Shown in pieces: positions 45,157 through 54,200 of a stretch of DNA of 64,000 nucleotides. The position numbers and the translations under genes were made by a program. Origin of the DNA: CAXBCP01 sp963977005 (GTDB taxonomy: Bacteria > Pseudomonadota > Alphaproteobacteria > MPNO01 > UBA830); contig CAXBMQ010000018.1 of the NCBI GenBank assembly GCA_963977005.1, positions 31,650 through 95,649 on the forward strand, in the 5' to 3' direction. The notes under the pieces were generated by a model. That model was not told the origin of the DNA and searched no databases. It worked only from the letters and a program-made list of their open reading frames with translations. Position 1 is the stretch's first letter. The number at the start of each line of letters is the position of its first letter.

Positions 45157-45780
45157 ATGTTGTACGAAGTCAGAACCTACCGCCTGAAACCTCGCGGTGT
45201 GCCGGAATTCATCAATACATTCGGCAAGGCCTACGAAAAACGTCAGAGCCTGTCGAAGATAGCGGCATTTTTTCATACCGAGATCGGCCCGCTGAACGAG
45301 GTCATTCATATCTGGCCGTACAAGGACGGGCTGGAGCGCGACAAGAAGCGCGCCAAATCCGTTTCCGACAAAAAATATTCCTGGCCGCCGAAGGTCGCCC
45401 ACCTGCAGGAGCACATGCAGTCGGAACTGTTCACCCCGTCGCCGATGACCCCGGTCTTCGCCAAGGGGAACAAGGGTCCGATCTTCGAATGGCGCGAATA
45501 CCAGGTCATTCCAGGCCTGATCGGCGAGGTATACAAGAACTGGGAAAAGGCCCTGCCGAAGCGCCTTGAGATGTCCGAACTGGTCATGGCCATGCACACC
45601 GATGCGGGCAGCCTGAACAAGTTCGTCCATATCTGGGCCTATGAAAGCCTGGAACACCGTGCCGAAGTGCGCGCCGAGGCTGCCGCAAAAGGCATCTGGC
45701 CGCCCAAGGGCCGCAAGGAAACGCTGCAGACCCAGGCGAACAAGATCGTCCTCGCAGCGCCGTTTTCGCCGCTGAAATAA
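45157..45780 (+). CDS. NIPSNAP family protein (two domains)
   Basis: A 207-aa protein with two ferredoxin-like NIPSNAP domains. Each begins with a strand motif (YEVRTYRLKPRGVPEF and FEWREYQVIPGLIGEV) and has HIWPYKD or VHIWAYES later. Bacterial members accompany aromatic or xenobiotic degradation genes, but their activity is mostly unknown. AAGGGAGCAAAT precedes the ATG. It is followed by a rightward hydrolase, SDR and Rieske set that likely forms one transcription unit or two. Confidence 0.85.
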   Translation: MLYEVRTYRLKPRGVPEFINTFGKAYEKRQSLSKIAAFFHTEIGPLNEVIHIWPYKDGLERDKKRAKSVSDKKYSWPPKVAHLQEHMQSELFTPSPMTPVFAKGNKGPIFEWREYQVIPGLIGEVYKNWEKALPKRLEMSELVMAMHTDAGSLNKFVHIWAYESLEHRAEVRAEAAAKGIWPPKGRKETLQTQANKIVLAAPFSPLK

Positions 45781-45868
45781 CCGACGCAAACGCTATGGTT
45801 ACATCGGGCGGGCGCCATTGGCATCCGCCCGATTTTCTTGACGGGAAGAACTTCGTGAGGAGACCGCG

Positions 45869-46765
45869 ATGAGCGATATACGTGCGGATGAATACTGGGC
45901 AAAAAAAGGCGATGTGGACCTGTTCATGTTTCGCAAACGCCTCACCACGTCGAACGACGCCCCGGTGCTGTTTCTTGTGCATGGCTCGTCGTTCTGCGGG
46001 CCGACCGGCTTCGACCTGCAGGTCCCGGGCCGCGACGATTATTCGCTGATGGACCGCTTTGCCCGCGCAGGGTTCGATGTCTGGACGCTCGATCACGAAG
46101 GCTACGGAAGATCGTCACGGACCGACGGGAATTCCGATATTGCGAGTGGCGTCGAAGACCTGAAAGCAGGTTTCGATGTCGTGACGCGCGAGACCGGTGC
46201 AACCGCTGCGCTGTTCTACGGGTCTTCGTCAGGTGCCCTGCGGGCGGCCGCCTTTGCCGGGGCCCGCCCCGGGGCCGTCACGCGACTTGTCCTCGATGCG
46301 TTCGTCTGGACCGGCAAGGATGCACCGACGCTGATCAAACGGGCGGAGAACCTGGACTATTTCCGCACGCACAATACGCGCCCGGTCGACCGGGAATTCT
46401 TCGAGTCCATTTTCACCCGCGACAAGCCCGGCACATCCGAACAGATCGTTGCGGAAACCCTGGCGAGGACCGAACTGCAATACGGCGACACGGTACCGAC
46501 AGGCACCTATCTCGACATGTGCGCCAATCTGCCCGTGGTCGACCCGTCTAAAATAACCTGCCCAGTGATGATCGTCCGCGGCGAGCATGACGGGGTCGCA
46601 ACCGAGGAAGACCTGATGGAATTTTTCCGGCTGCTGCCCAACATGGACAAACAGTTCGCGATCTTTGCCGGCCAGGCGCACGTCACCCCGCTGGGGCTGA
46701 ACCGTCACCGGTTCTGGCACGCGATGGAGGCATTTCTCACCCTGCCGGACAGGGTCGACCAGTAG
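45869..46765 (+). CDS. Alpha/beta hydrolase
   Basis: A 298-aa soluble hydrolase. The nucleophile elbow is YGSSSGALRA, the oxyanion region is VHGSSFCG, the acid is Asp in VRGEHDGVAT, and the base is His in GQAHVTPL. A cap domain lies at about 150-210. The family includes meta-cleavage product hydrolases and epoxide or ester hydrolases. With two VOC proteins and a Rieske oxygenase nearby, ring-cleavage product hydrolysis is plausible but not shown. The SDR gene follows after 12 bases. Confidence 0.87.
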   Translation: MSDIRADEYWAKKGDVDLFMFRKRLTTSNDAPVLFLVHGSSFCGPTGFDLQVPGRDDYSLMDRFARAGFDVWTLDHEGYGRSSRTDGNSDIASGVEDLKAGFDVVTRETGATAALFYGSSSGALRAAAFAGARPGAVTRLVLDAFVWTGKDAPTLIKRAENLDYFRTHNTRPVDREFFESIFTRDKPGTSEQIVAETLARTELQYGDTVPTGTYLDMCANLPVVDPSKITCPVMIVRGEHDGVATEEDLMEFFRLLPNMDKQFAIFAGQAHVTPLGLNRHRFWHAMEAFLTLPDRVDQ

Positions 46766-46777
46766 AGGAAACAGGAT

Positions 46778-47569
46778 ATGGAACTGGGCATTGCAGGCAA
46801 GCGGGCCTTGCTGCTCGCATCGAGCGGCGGGCTTGGATATGCATCGGCACTGGCGCTGGCGCAGGAAGGGGTGCAGGTCTGCCTCAGCGGATCGGATGCG
46901 GGGCGCGCCGAAGAGGCGGCAAAACGGATCGCGTCCCAAACCGGCCGGCCGGCAGTCGGCCTGCCGGGCGACCTTTCCGATCCTGCCAATATGGACACGA
47001 TGGTGGACGCCGCCGAAGCCGCACTTGGCGGGCCGATCGATATTCTTTTCGCCAACCATGGTGGACCGCCGCTGCGCACGGCGCTGACTGTCAGCGAAGA
47101 AGACCTCTCCGACCAGGTAAACCCGATGATCCTGAGCCAGGTCCGGGTCATTCAGCGTCTCGTCCCGGGCATGCAGGACCGGAAATGGGGCCGGATACTG
47201 ATGGTCGGTGCGGCCGCGGTCGCCGAACCCGTGCCGACAAACGTTATCTCCAGCATGTTCCGGACCGCGATGGCGCATTACTTCAAAACCCTGTCGCATC
47301 AGGTGGTGCGCGACGGCGTCACCGTGAACGTGGTTTCGCCGACCGCCGTCCTGACCGAACGGACGCGAAGTACAGCGGCGACGCTCGGCGCCAAGAAAGG
47401 GCTCACTCAGGAGCAGGAACTGGCGCGGCGCGAGGAAAACACCCCGGCCGGGCGGTTCGGAACGCCTGAGGAATTCGGCGCGACAGTTGCCTATCTGTGC
47501 AGCGAGCATGCCGGTTATCTGACCGGCGGGAACTGGCGAATCGACGGGGGCGATTCCGCCGGGCTCTGA
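46778..47569 (+). CDS. Short-chain dehydrogenase family protein lacking the YxxxK motif
   Basis: A 263-aa Rossmann protein with cofactor motif ASSGGLGYASALALA and FANHGGPP (the NNAG equivalent). At the usual Ser-Tyr-x3-Lys site it reads NVISSMFRTAMAHYFKTLSH: a Met and Arg lie where Tyr and Lys are expected. This matches a divergent SDR subgroup in which Tyr is missing, so classical carbonyl reduction is doubtful. AGGAAACAGGAT precedes the ATG. It is cotranscribed with the hydrolase upstream. The C-terminus has the normal GGNWRIDGG. Confidence 0.85.
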   Translation: MELGIAGKRALLLASSGGLGYASALALAQEGVQVCLSGSDAGRAEEAAKRIASQTGRPAVGLPGDLSDPANMDTMVDAAEAALGGPIDILFANHGGPPLRTALTVSEEDLSDQVNPMILSQVRVIQRLVPGMQDRKWGRILMVGAAAVAEPVPTNVISSMFRTAMAHYFKTLSHQVVRDGVTVNVVSPTAVLTERTRSTAATLGAKKGLTQEQELARREENTPAGRFGTPEEFGATVAYLCSEHAGYLTGGNWRIDGGDSAGL

Positions 47570-47598
47570 AACCCCGTCCCGGCGAGATCGCGTTGACT

Positions 47599-47632
47599 CG
47601 CCCAGATAATATCATATGATCTTATCTGGGCG
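47599..47632. promoter_or_regulatory. 34-bp near-perfect palindrome upstream of the Rieske gene
   Basis: Arms CGCCCAGATAA and TTATCTGGGCG enclose ATCATATGAT, itself a perfect palindrome, with a single unmatched pair between arm and core. It lies 30 bases after the SDR stop and 19 bases before the Rieske ATG, so it is well placed to be a regulator-binding site (for instance a GntR- or MarR-type operator) overlapping the promoter or leader. There is no T-run, so it is unlikely to be a simple terminator. Confidence 0.65.
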
Positions 47633-47651
47633 CCCCGTCGGGAGTATCGCG

Positions 47652-48899
47652 ATGAAATCGGCTTACCATACCTCTCTTCCCGAAGATGAAATATCGATTG
47701 TCGAGGTCGACCGCGGCACGCCCATGGGCGAATTGCTGCGGCGCTACTGGCAACCGGCCTGCACATCGGACGAGCTGGGCGACCTGCCCCACAAAGTGCG
47801 GATCATGTGTGAAGACCTCGTGCTGTTCCGCAACGGGGCGGGCGAGGTCGGATGCCTCGAGCTGCATTGCGCCCATCGCGGCACGTCGCTCGAATACGGG
47901 CGGATTGAGGAAAACGGTATCCGCTGCTGCTATCACGGCTGGATGTACGACACCCGGGGCAAGTGCATCGACATGCCCTGCGAAACCGATGCGTTCTGCG
48001 AGAAAATGGATGTCTGGCAGCCAGCCTATCCGGTGATGGAATATGGCGGGCTGGTGTTCCTGTATATGGGACCGCCGGACGAACAGCCGCTCTTCCCGAT
48101 GTTCGATATCCTGGACACGCGCGGGCGGGACGATGTCGTGCTCAAAGGTCTGAAACTGTGGGACGACCATTCCCTCGGCTGGGTGCGGCACTGCAACTGG
48201 CTGCAGCATGTCGAAAATGCCCTCGATCCGTGGCATCTGATCGTGCTGCACGAAATGATCTCGGGCGATCAGTTCGAAAGCGTGCTCACACAGGGCGGCT
48301 GGCCGGATATCGGGTTCAGCGAGACCGCGCTCGGCATGCGCTACGACCTCGGCAAGGAGCTACCGAATGGCAACATGCTGGAGCGCCATTCCGAAGTGAT
48401 CCTGCCGAATATCGTGCTGGTGGCCAATATCCACCAGAAAGGTAAGGAGCCGATATGGCGCGAAAAGGCGACCGAGGTGATCTGGTGTGTTCCGGTGGAC
48501 AACGAGACGGTCTATGGCATCTGCATCTGCGCCTGGCCGGCGGACGAAAACGGCGCACCCGTCGCCGGTTGGAAACCGGGGACGGACACCATTTCCGATA
48601 TCCGTCCGGGCCAGCTTCGGGACCGGTCCTACGCAGACAAACAACGCAAACCGGACGATATGGAAGCCCAGGAGGGACAACGGGCGGTGCCGATCCATGC
48701 CAGCGAAACACTGGGCCGCGTCGATACCGGGATCGCCGCTTACCGGCGCAAGCTGCGCGATGCCATCAATGACGTGCGCGAAGGACGCGATCCGCCGAAC
48801 ATCTTTCGGGATGCGGCAACCAACCGGATGATCGACACAAGTTGTTGGAACACGGTAACCGCGCCCAACGTCCCGGAACAAAAAGAAACGGCGGGCTAG
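47652..48899 (+). CDS. Rieske [2Fe-2S] aromatic ring-hydroxylating oxygenase, alpha subunit
   Basis: A 415-aa protein of the phthalate-dioxygenase-like group. The Rieske ligands are CAHRG and CCYHGW. The mononuclear iron site is HVENALDPWHLIVLH, giving the His-x4-His pair plus an upstream Asp. The N-terminal GTPMGELLRRYWQPACTSDE is typical of the group. ATG at 47652 is preceded by GGGAG. Substrate is unknown; reductase genes are not in the neighbourhood. A large palindrome sits just upstream. Its stop shares the CTAG bases with the stop of the convergent permease gene. Confidence 0.92.
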   Translation: MKSAYHTSLPEDEISIVEVDRGTPMGELLRRYWQPACTSDELGDLPHKVRIMCEDLVLFRNGAGEVGCLELHCAHRGTSLEYGRIEENGIRCCYHGWMYDTRGKCIDMPCETDAFCEKMDVWQPAYPVMEYGGLVFLYMGPPDEQPLFPMFDILDTRGRDDVVLKGLKLWDDHSLGWVRHCNWLQHVENALDPWHLIVLHEMISGDQFESVLTQGGWPDIGFSETALGMRYDLGKELPNGNMLERHSEVILPNIVLVANIHQKGKEPIWREKATEVIWCVPVDNETVYGICICAWPADENGAPVAGWKPGTDTISDIRPGQLRDRSYADKQRKPDDMEAQEGQRAVPIHASETLGRVDTGIAAYRRKLRDAINDVREGRDPPNIFRDAATNRMIDTSCWNTVTAPNVPEQKETAG

Positions 48900-50257
48900 A
48901 CGATATCCTCGTCGCGTACCACGCGGACCTTCCATGCCCGTGCCATCAGCGCAAAAACGACCAGAACCTCGATAATGACGGGCCCGAGTGTCAGCCCGGC
49001 ACCGGAATCCCATTGCGGCCAGAACAATGCCGTCAGCGAATCCAGACCGAGGAATATCAGCGCAAGCGGCAGCACCGTGTAGGACAGCGCGAGATACAGA
49101 AAGGCCGTGATATCGTTGCGCGGCGAATAGCGCGCGATGCTGAGCAGGTAGATGAACCCGACATCGCGCAGCACGAACAGAAACGTTGCAATCGTCGCCA
49201 GATGGAAATTGACCGGCTGTTCAAGCACCGTAAAGCGCGCTTCCGACAGGCGCAGCAGCACGATGGAAGCCAGCAGGACAAGAATGATCATCGGGACCGT
49301 TCGCGGGATGCTGTTGACCAGACTGCCCCAGTCGTGGAGACGCACGTAGCGCCGCAACCGGCGGAACAGAACCGGGCCCTTGGGCTCAGCCAGGGCGATC
49401 ACATAGGTCAGGATCAGCAGCATGGCATACCCGTGATAGGCCTTTGACGATATATCCGGCATCGCCTTTCCGACTTCGGGCGGCAGGATGCGAATGCCGG
49501 CGGCCAGGGCCACGGTGAAGGCAACAAAAGCGAGCCATACCCACGGCCCGTTCACCATCTGCAATTCCGCCCGCATCATCCGCCAGATGCCGATCAGCGC
49601 CCAGAGCGAATACACGACAAGGGCAATCAGTACGCAGTCGATCAGCGGGAAGACGCGGTCGTAGAACAGCATTACCCGGTACACGCCGTCATCCGCCCAG
49701 CCCGACAGGCCGATATAGAGACCCGGGATCGCCGCTGCAAAACCGAACAACAGGTAGAAAACCACCTGGACGCGGCCGAAATCGCGCCGCTTCTGCACCG
49801 CCTGCATGCTGACCAGAAGACCGGTTGCATGGGCGATCACGCCCGACAGCAGATAGACGAGGATCAGCTTGGCGAGGCGGTCTTCGGGCAGGATGTCGAT
49901 ATAGGACATCCAGTAGAGCCCCATGCAGATAAGCCCGCCATACCAGACGAAAATCGTCGAACCGAACAGCTTGCCCCAGGCCATGGCCCATGGGCCCATG
50001 GCGGACATCCGCTGGGTATCCCACGTCCGCGCGTTGATTTCCTGTATCACCGATTCCGCGGCGACGCGGGTCCCCCAGATAAAGATGATCGCGCTGAACA
50101 AAAAGGCCGATGCAACGGCCGTTGCGCCGTCGAGTTCCTGACCGTTCACGAGATACATCAGCAGAAACAGGATACCGACGACGGCAGGCATCACCAGCAC
50201 CCGGTGCAGGGTGAATTCGAGCCACAGATTGCGGATAAATTCGGGATTGCCTCTCAT
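48896..50257 (-). CDS. ABC transporter permease, 12-TM
   Basis: A 453-aa polytopic membrane protein with about twelve hydrophobic segments and no recognisable extracellular domain. ATG 50257 (MRGNPEFIRN) is chosen because it lies just beyond the ATPase stop, where transporter partners normally abut; an ATG twelve codons further upstream would overlap the ATPase gene. ATPase-linked permeases of this ABC-2-like kind typically export. Because the operon begins directly downstream of the DM9-lectin gene, export or processing of that protein or its ligand is an inference. Confidence 0.8.
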   Translation of the reverse strand: MRGNPEFIRNLWLEFTLHRVLVMPAVVGILFLLMYLVNGQELDGATAVASAFLFSAIIFIWGTRVAAESVIQEINARTWDTQRMSAMGPWAMAWGKLFGSTIFVWYGGLICMGLYWMSYIDILPEDRLAKLILVYLLSGVIAHATGLLVSMQAVQKRRDFGRVQVVFYLLFGFAAAIPGLYIGLSGWADDGVYRVMLFYDRVFPLIDCVLIALVVYSLWALIGIWRMMRAELQMVNGPWVWLAFVAFTVALAAGIRILPPEVGKAMPDISSKAYHGYAMLLILTYVIALAEPKGPVLFRRLRRYVRLHDWGSLVNSIPRTVPMIILVLLASIVLLRLSEARFTVLEQPVNFHLATIATFLFVLRDVGFIYLLSIARYSPRNDITAFLYLALSYTVLPLALIFLGLDSLTALFWPQWDSGAGLTLGPVIIEVLVVFALMARAWKVRVVRDEDIV

Positions 50258-50270
50258 ACCCGGCCACTTC

Positions 50271-51203
50271 TCATGATGGTGTCTTTCCCGCATCGTATTC
50301 GTGGATCTGCGCGATATAGGCATCCTGCAGGGCGATGCGGTCTTCCCGCAGCCCGGCGACCGGCACACCGGCGCCCACCAGCGATTTCAGCAGACCCTGC
50401 TGGGCCGCCATATCGCCGTTGAACAGCAGCGTCGCCACGTTCTCTTCGACGGACACCTGCGCAACGCCCGGTATTGCCTCGAGCAGCGCAAAAAGCGCGT
50501 CGCTCGGGCTCGCCAGATCGATGCGCAGGCGCCGTGCATCGGTCAGGTCGCCCGCAAGCTGGCGGGAATCGATGATCCGGCCTTCGCGCATGATCAGCAT
50601 GTCGGTGCAGTAGCCTTCGAGCTCGGCGAGAATATGCGACGAGACCAGAAGCGTCATGCCGGCATCGCGCAGGCCGATCAGCAGCATCGACAGCGACTGG
50701 CGCGCTTCGGGATCAAGCCCCGACGCCGGTTCGTCCAGCACCAGGAATTCCGGCTCGTGGACGATCGCCTGTGCAATGGCGAGGCGCTGGCGCAGACCGC
50801 GGGACAGCGCACCCGCCTTTTCGCGCAGCCGGTCGGTCAGTTTCAGGCGCTCGGCCGCCGCTTCCACCACCGTGCGCACCTGATCGCCGGGCACGCCATA
50901 GGCGCGGGCCGTATAGGTGAGACACTGGCGAACCGTCAATTGATCGTAAACGCCGAAAAAATCGGACAGATAGGCCATGCGGCGGTGACAGTCGCGCGGG
51001 TGTTCGTGGACATCGACGCCATCGAACAGGACCTGGCCGGAAAACGGACCGTGCAGGCCGACGATACAGCGGATCAAGGTCGTCTTTCCCGCCCCGTTGG
51101 GCCCCACAAGGGCTGTGATGCTCCCCGTCTTGATGATGCAGGAAACATCGTGGAGCGCCCGTTTCGTCGGGTACTCGAATATCAGGTTTTTGACCTCGAT
51201 CAT
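50271..51203 (-). CDS. ABC transporter ATP-binding protein
   Basis: A 310-aa ABC ATPase of the ABC-2 exporter type. Walker A is GPNGAGKTT, Walker B FLVLDEPASGLDP, and the H-loop LLVSSHILAE. The signature is LSRGLRQRLAIAQAI rather than LSGGQ, a common variation in ABC-2 ATPases. It has a C-terminal accessory domain (about 220-310) of DUF4162-like type. It precedes the permease gene and follows the DM9-lectin gene by 95 bases on the same strand. Confidence 0.88.
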   Translation of the reverse strand: MIEVKNLIFEYPTKRALHDVSCIIKTGSITALVGPNGAGKTTLIRCIVGLHGPFSGQVLFDGVDVHEHPRDCHRRMAYLSDFFGVYDQLTVRQCLTYTARAYGVPGDQVRTVVEAAAERLKLTDRLREKAGALSRGLRQRLAIAQAIVHEPEFLVLDEPASGLDPEARQSLSMLLIGLRDAGMTLLVSSHILAELEGYCTDMLIMREGRIIDSRQLAGDLTDARRLRIDLASPSDALFALLEAIPGVAQVSVEENVATLLFNGDMAAQQGLLKSLVGAGVPVAGLREDRIALQDAYIAQIHEYDAGKTPS

Positions 51204-51241
51204 CGGAAGGGGCCGATCGTCCTTTGTAAATGTCGCAGGCG

Positions 51242-51277
51242 ACCCCGCCCGCCCGTTGGAAACGGAACAGGCGGGGT
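51242..51277. terminator. Stem-loop between the giant DM9 protein gene and the ABC operon
   Basis: Arms ACCCCGCC (51242-51249) and GGCGGGGT (51270-51277) enclose a smaller hairpin CCGTT-GGA-AACGG. No T-run follows, so it may limit rather than stop read-through from the giant gene into the ABC genes. Confidence 0.4.
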
Positions 51278-51298
51278 GCCCGGTCGATCCGGTGCCGG

Positions 51299-54200
51299 CT
51301 ACTTCGCCAGGGCTTTGAGCGTTTTCAGCTGGCGCAGCATTTTGGTGTTCACCGCAGCACGTTCGGGAGGGGTCGCCGCCGTCTGGCCCTTCTGTTTCTG
51401 GCCCAGCGTCGATACCCGGCTGACCGGTGCCGATTTGATCATGTTCGCCCGGCCGCGCGCCCGCGACTTCGCATAGGCAACGGCAAACGCCTTTTTCTGC
51501 TGGGCATTCATGCCGGCAACTTTTGCAAGCCGTTTCGCCATCCTCTGCTGACGCTTGGCGATCTGCGCCGATGTTACCTTGCCGGCGCTGACGCCTTTCT
51601 TCTTTGCCGCTTTTTTCTGTCCCCAGGCGCGGGCAAAGGCCGCCCGCTGGTTCTGGTTCAGCTTGGCGAGCGCCTTGCTTTGCGGCTTTTTCTTGCCGGC
51701 GGCCGCTTTAGCCTTGGCCGCAGCCAGGGCCGCCGCCTTCGACGCAGCGGCCGGCCGCGCGACCTTCTTCGCGACGATCTGGCTGCGCGCCGCCCTGACC
51801 TTTACGGATTTCGCTGCGCGCTTTTCGATAAGAGCCTGGCGCTTGTTCAGCTTCGCGGTAAAGGCCAGCAGACGCTTTTTCTTGTACGCCGCCTGCTGCG
51901 CTTTGCGGGCCGCCGCCTGCTTGGCCTGAAGCGCGCGGGCGGCATTCGCCGCCGCAACCGCCGTCGCGCTTTGCTGCATTGCCTGTTGCACGGCCGCTGC
52001 CGCCTGCTTGTTGATGTTCTTCATCGCAGCAGCCATGCCGGCAAAACCACCGCCGCCACCGGATTTTTTCTTCGCAGGTTTGATACCGGCATCCTGAATG
52101 GCCTGGCCGCATGGGCTCGCCGGATCTTTCTGCAGTTTCAGAAGATTGGTCCGCATCGCACGAAGCTCTTTGGTCTGATTTCCGAGGAAGACCGGATCGA
52201 GCTGTTCCTTCAGGTTGGCCGGGCGTGACTTGTAATTGCGCTCGACCTCTTTGCGCGGCGCACCGCTTTTCGGCGCTTTCTTGAGTTCGGCGGCGATCCC
52301 GGAAAGAATCTTGCCCTGTCTGCTGTACTTGGCCGCGCTATCGCGCTGCGCAACCGTGGTCTTGGCCGCCTTGTACTGATTGACCAGACCCGTGTAGTTG
52401 TGCAGACCGCTGCGATTCACCCTCATGGTCTGGAAACCCTTGGTGAACTTACGTTCCTTGCCGCCATAGCCGATATAGCAATTCCCGTTCGGAGCGATCT
52501 TGCCGGGATGCGTGCCGCCCTTGTAGCCGACGCGGCAGACATACACGTTCTTGCCCTTTTCCTTGCCGACATACATCGCACCCGACTTGCTGCGGGACGA
52601 CGACCAGCTGATCCGCTTGCTCGACCCGACGAGGACATCGTAGGTGCTTTGACGGTGTTCCTTGCCATAGAAGCCGATATTGCAGTACCCGGCGACGACC
52701 TTGCCGCTGGCCCAGTTCCCCTTGTATTTGGACCGGCAGACATAGAGCCGCGAGCGGCCCGGTTCCGAGCCGCCGCTGATGGCGCCGGACGGAATACGCC
52801 CGCCCCTGTTCACTTTGACCCAACGGGCCGGATTTGCCGGCGCGCCGTTGCCCAGCGCCCGGAATGCCCGGCTGGCTTCCATCGCGGTCACGTATTTGTA
52901 GACCTGCGCATTCCGCGCCCGCCGCGTCATGGCCGACAACTCGCTATTGACCAGCTTCAGGTGCTCATCCAGCGCATAGGGATGGGTTTCGCACATGCCG
53001 GGATCGAACGGTACGGCCGTTGCCTTCAGCTTGCCGGCCTCGATCAGGGATTCGGAATAGTTCCGGGCCTGCTGGCTGGTCACGGGGTCGAAAGTGAAGC
53101 TGCCCGCCACCTTGACCGGTTTGGGCGCATTGCCCGGCAGCGGAGCCGCCTTGCCCTTGTTACCGCCGCCGCTATCGGCGCCCGGAACGAAGACCTCGAA
53201 CACCTTTTCGACGGGTACGTTGAAGTCCCACTTGATGTCTTTCAGGTATTCGGAACCCAGCAGGGTGTATTCGATCCCGAGTTCGCCTTTCTGGCTGGCG
53301 CTGAGGACCGCAAGCTTGCCTTTCATCCACAGTTTTTCGATATCGAATATCGAGGCGATGGCGTCCAGCGCCTGACCGGCAAACTTGCCGGCGAATTCGA
53401 TAGCGTTCCCGAACGTCACCATCGCGGTGCTCAGCGCGTCCGATGCGGCGGCCAGAACCTTGCCAAAGGTGTTGATGGTCTTGTTCAGCCCGTCGATGAC
53501 GGCGCTCAGCACCTTGCCGGTGCCTTTGAGGAATTCGTCGACAACCTTTTGTGCGACGTCCAGCACGCCACGGGCGACCTTCATCGCCGTCCACAGCGAG
53601 CCTGCGGCGACACAATGGTCCCAGTCCCAGGGCTTGGGACTGCATTTCTTTTTCTCGCGATCGTATTTTTTCTTGAGCTTGTCGACCTCGGCCTTTGCCT
53701 TGTTGAATTCGGCATAAGCGGATTTGCGCGCCCGTTCCAGGTCGCCGACCGCCTTGGACTTGTCGATCTTTGCTTTCTGAATACGGTCGGACGCAACGTG
53801 AAGTTCGCGGTTCATACCGGAAACGGCGGTCTCGACGCCCCGGCTGAAATCGGCCGTCGCGGTCTGGATTCCATCGGCGAAGCGGTTGAAGAAATTGCCT
53901 TCGATTATGCCCGTTGCCGTGAAGCCGGCATTTTTCAGACTGCGCGTCGAGCTTTCGAGAACGAGCGACGCATCGAACAGGCCGAACGGCGCGGCCCCTT
54001 CGACAATGGCGACCTGTGCCTTCTTGTCGATCGACAGCTCGAAGCTGCCGCCGCTGCCGAGAAGCGATACGGTCTCGGTCTTGATGCGGACATGCGGATC
54101 CGTGATGTTCTCGGTCGTGATGGCGATATCGACCTCGCCCTGCGGCAGCTTGATGATGTCGATCGGCAGGTTTGCCTGGCTCGTCGCCTTGATTTCGATG

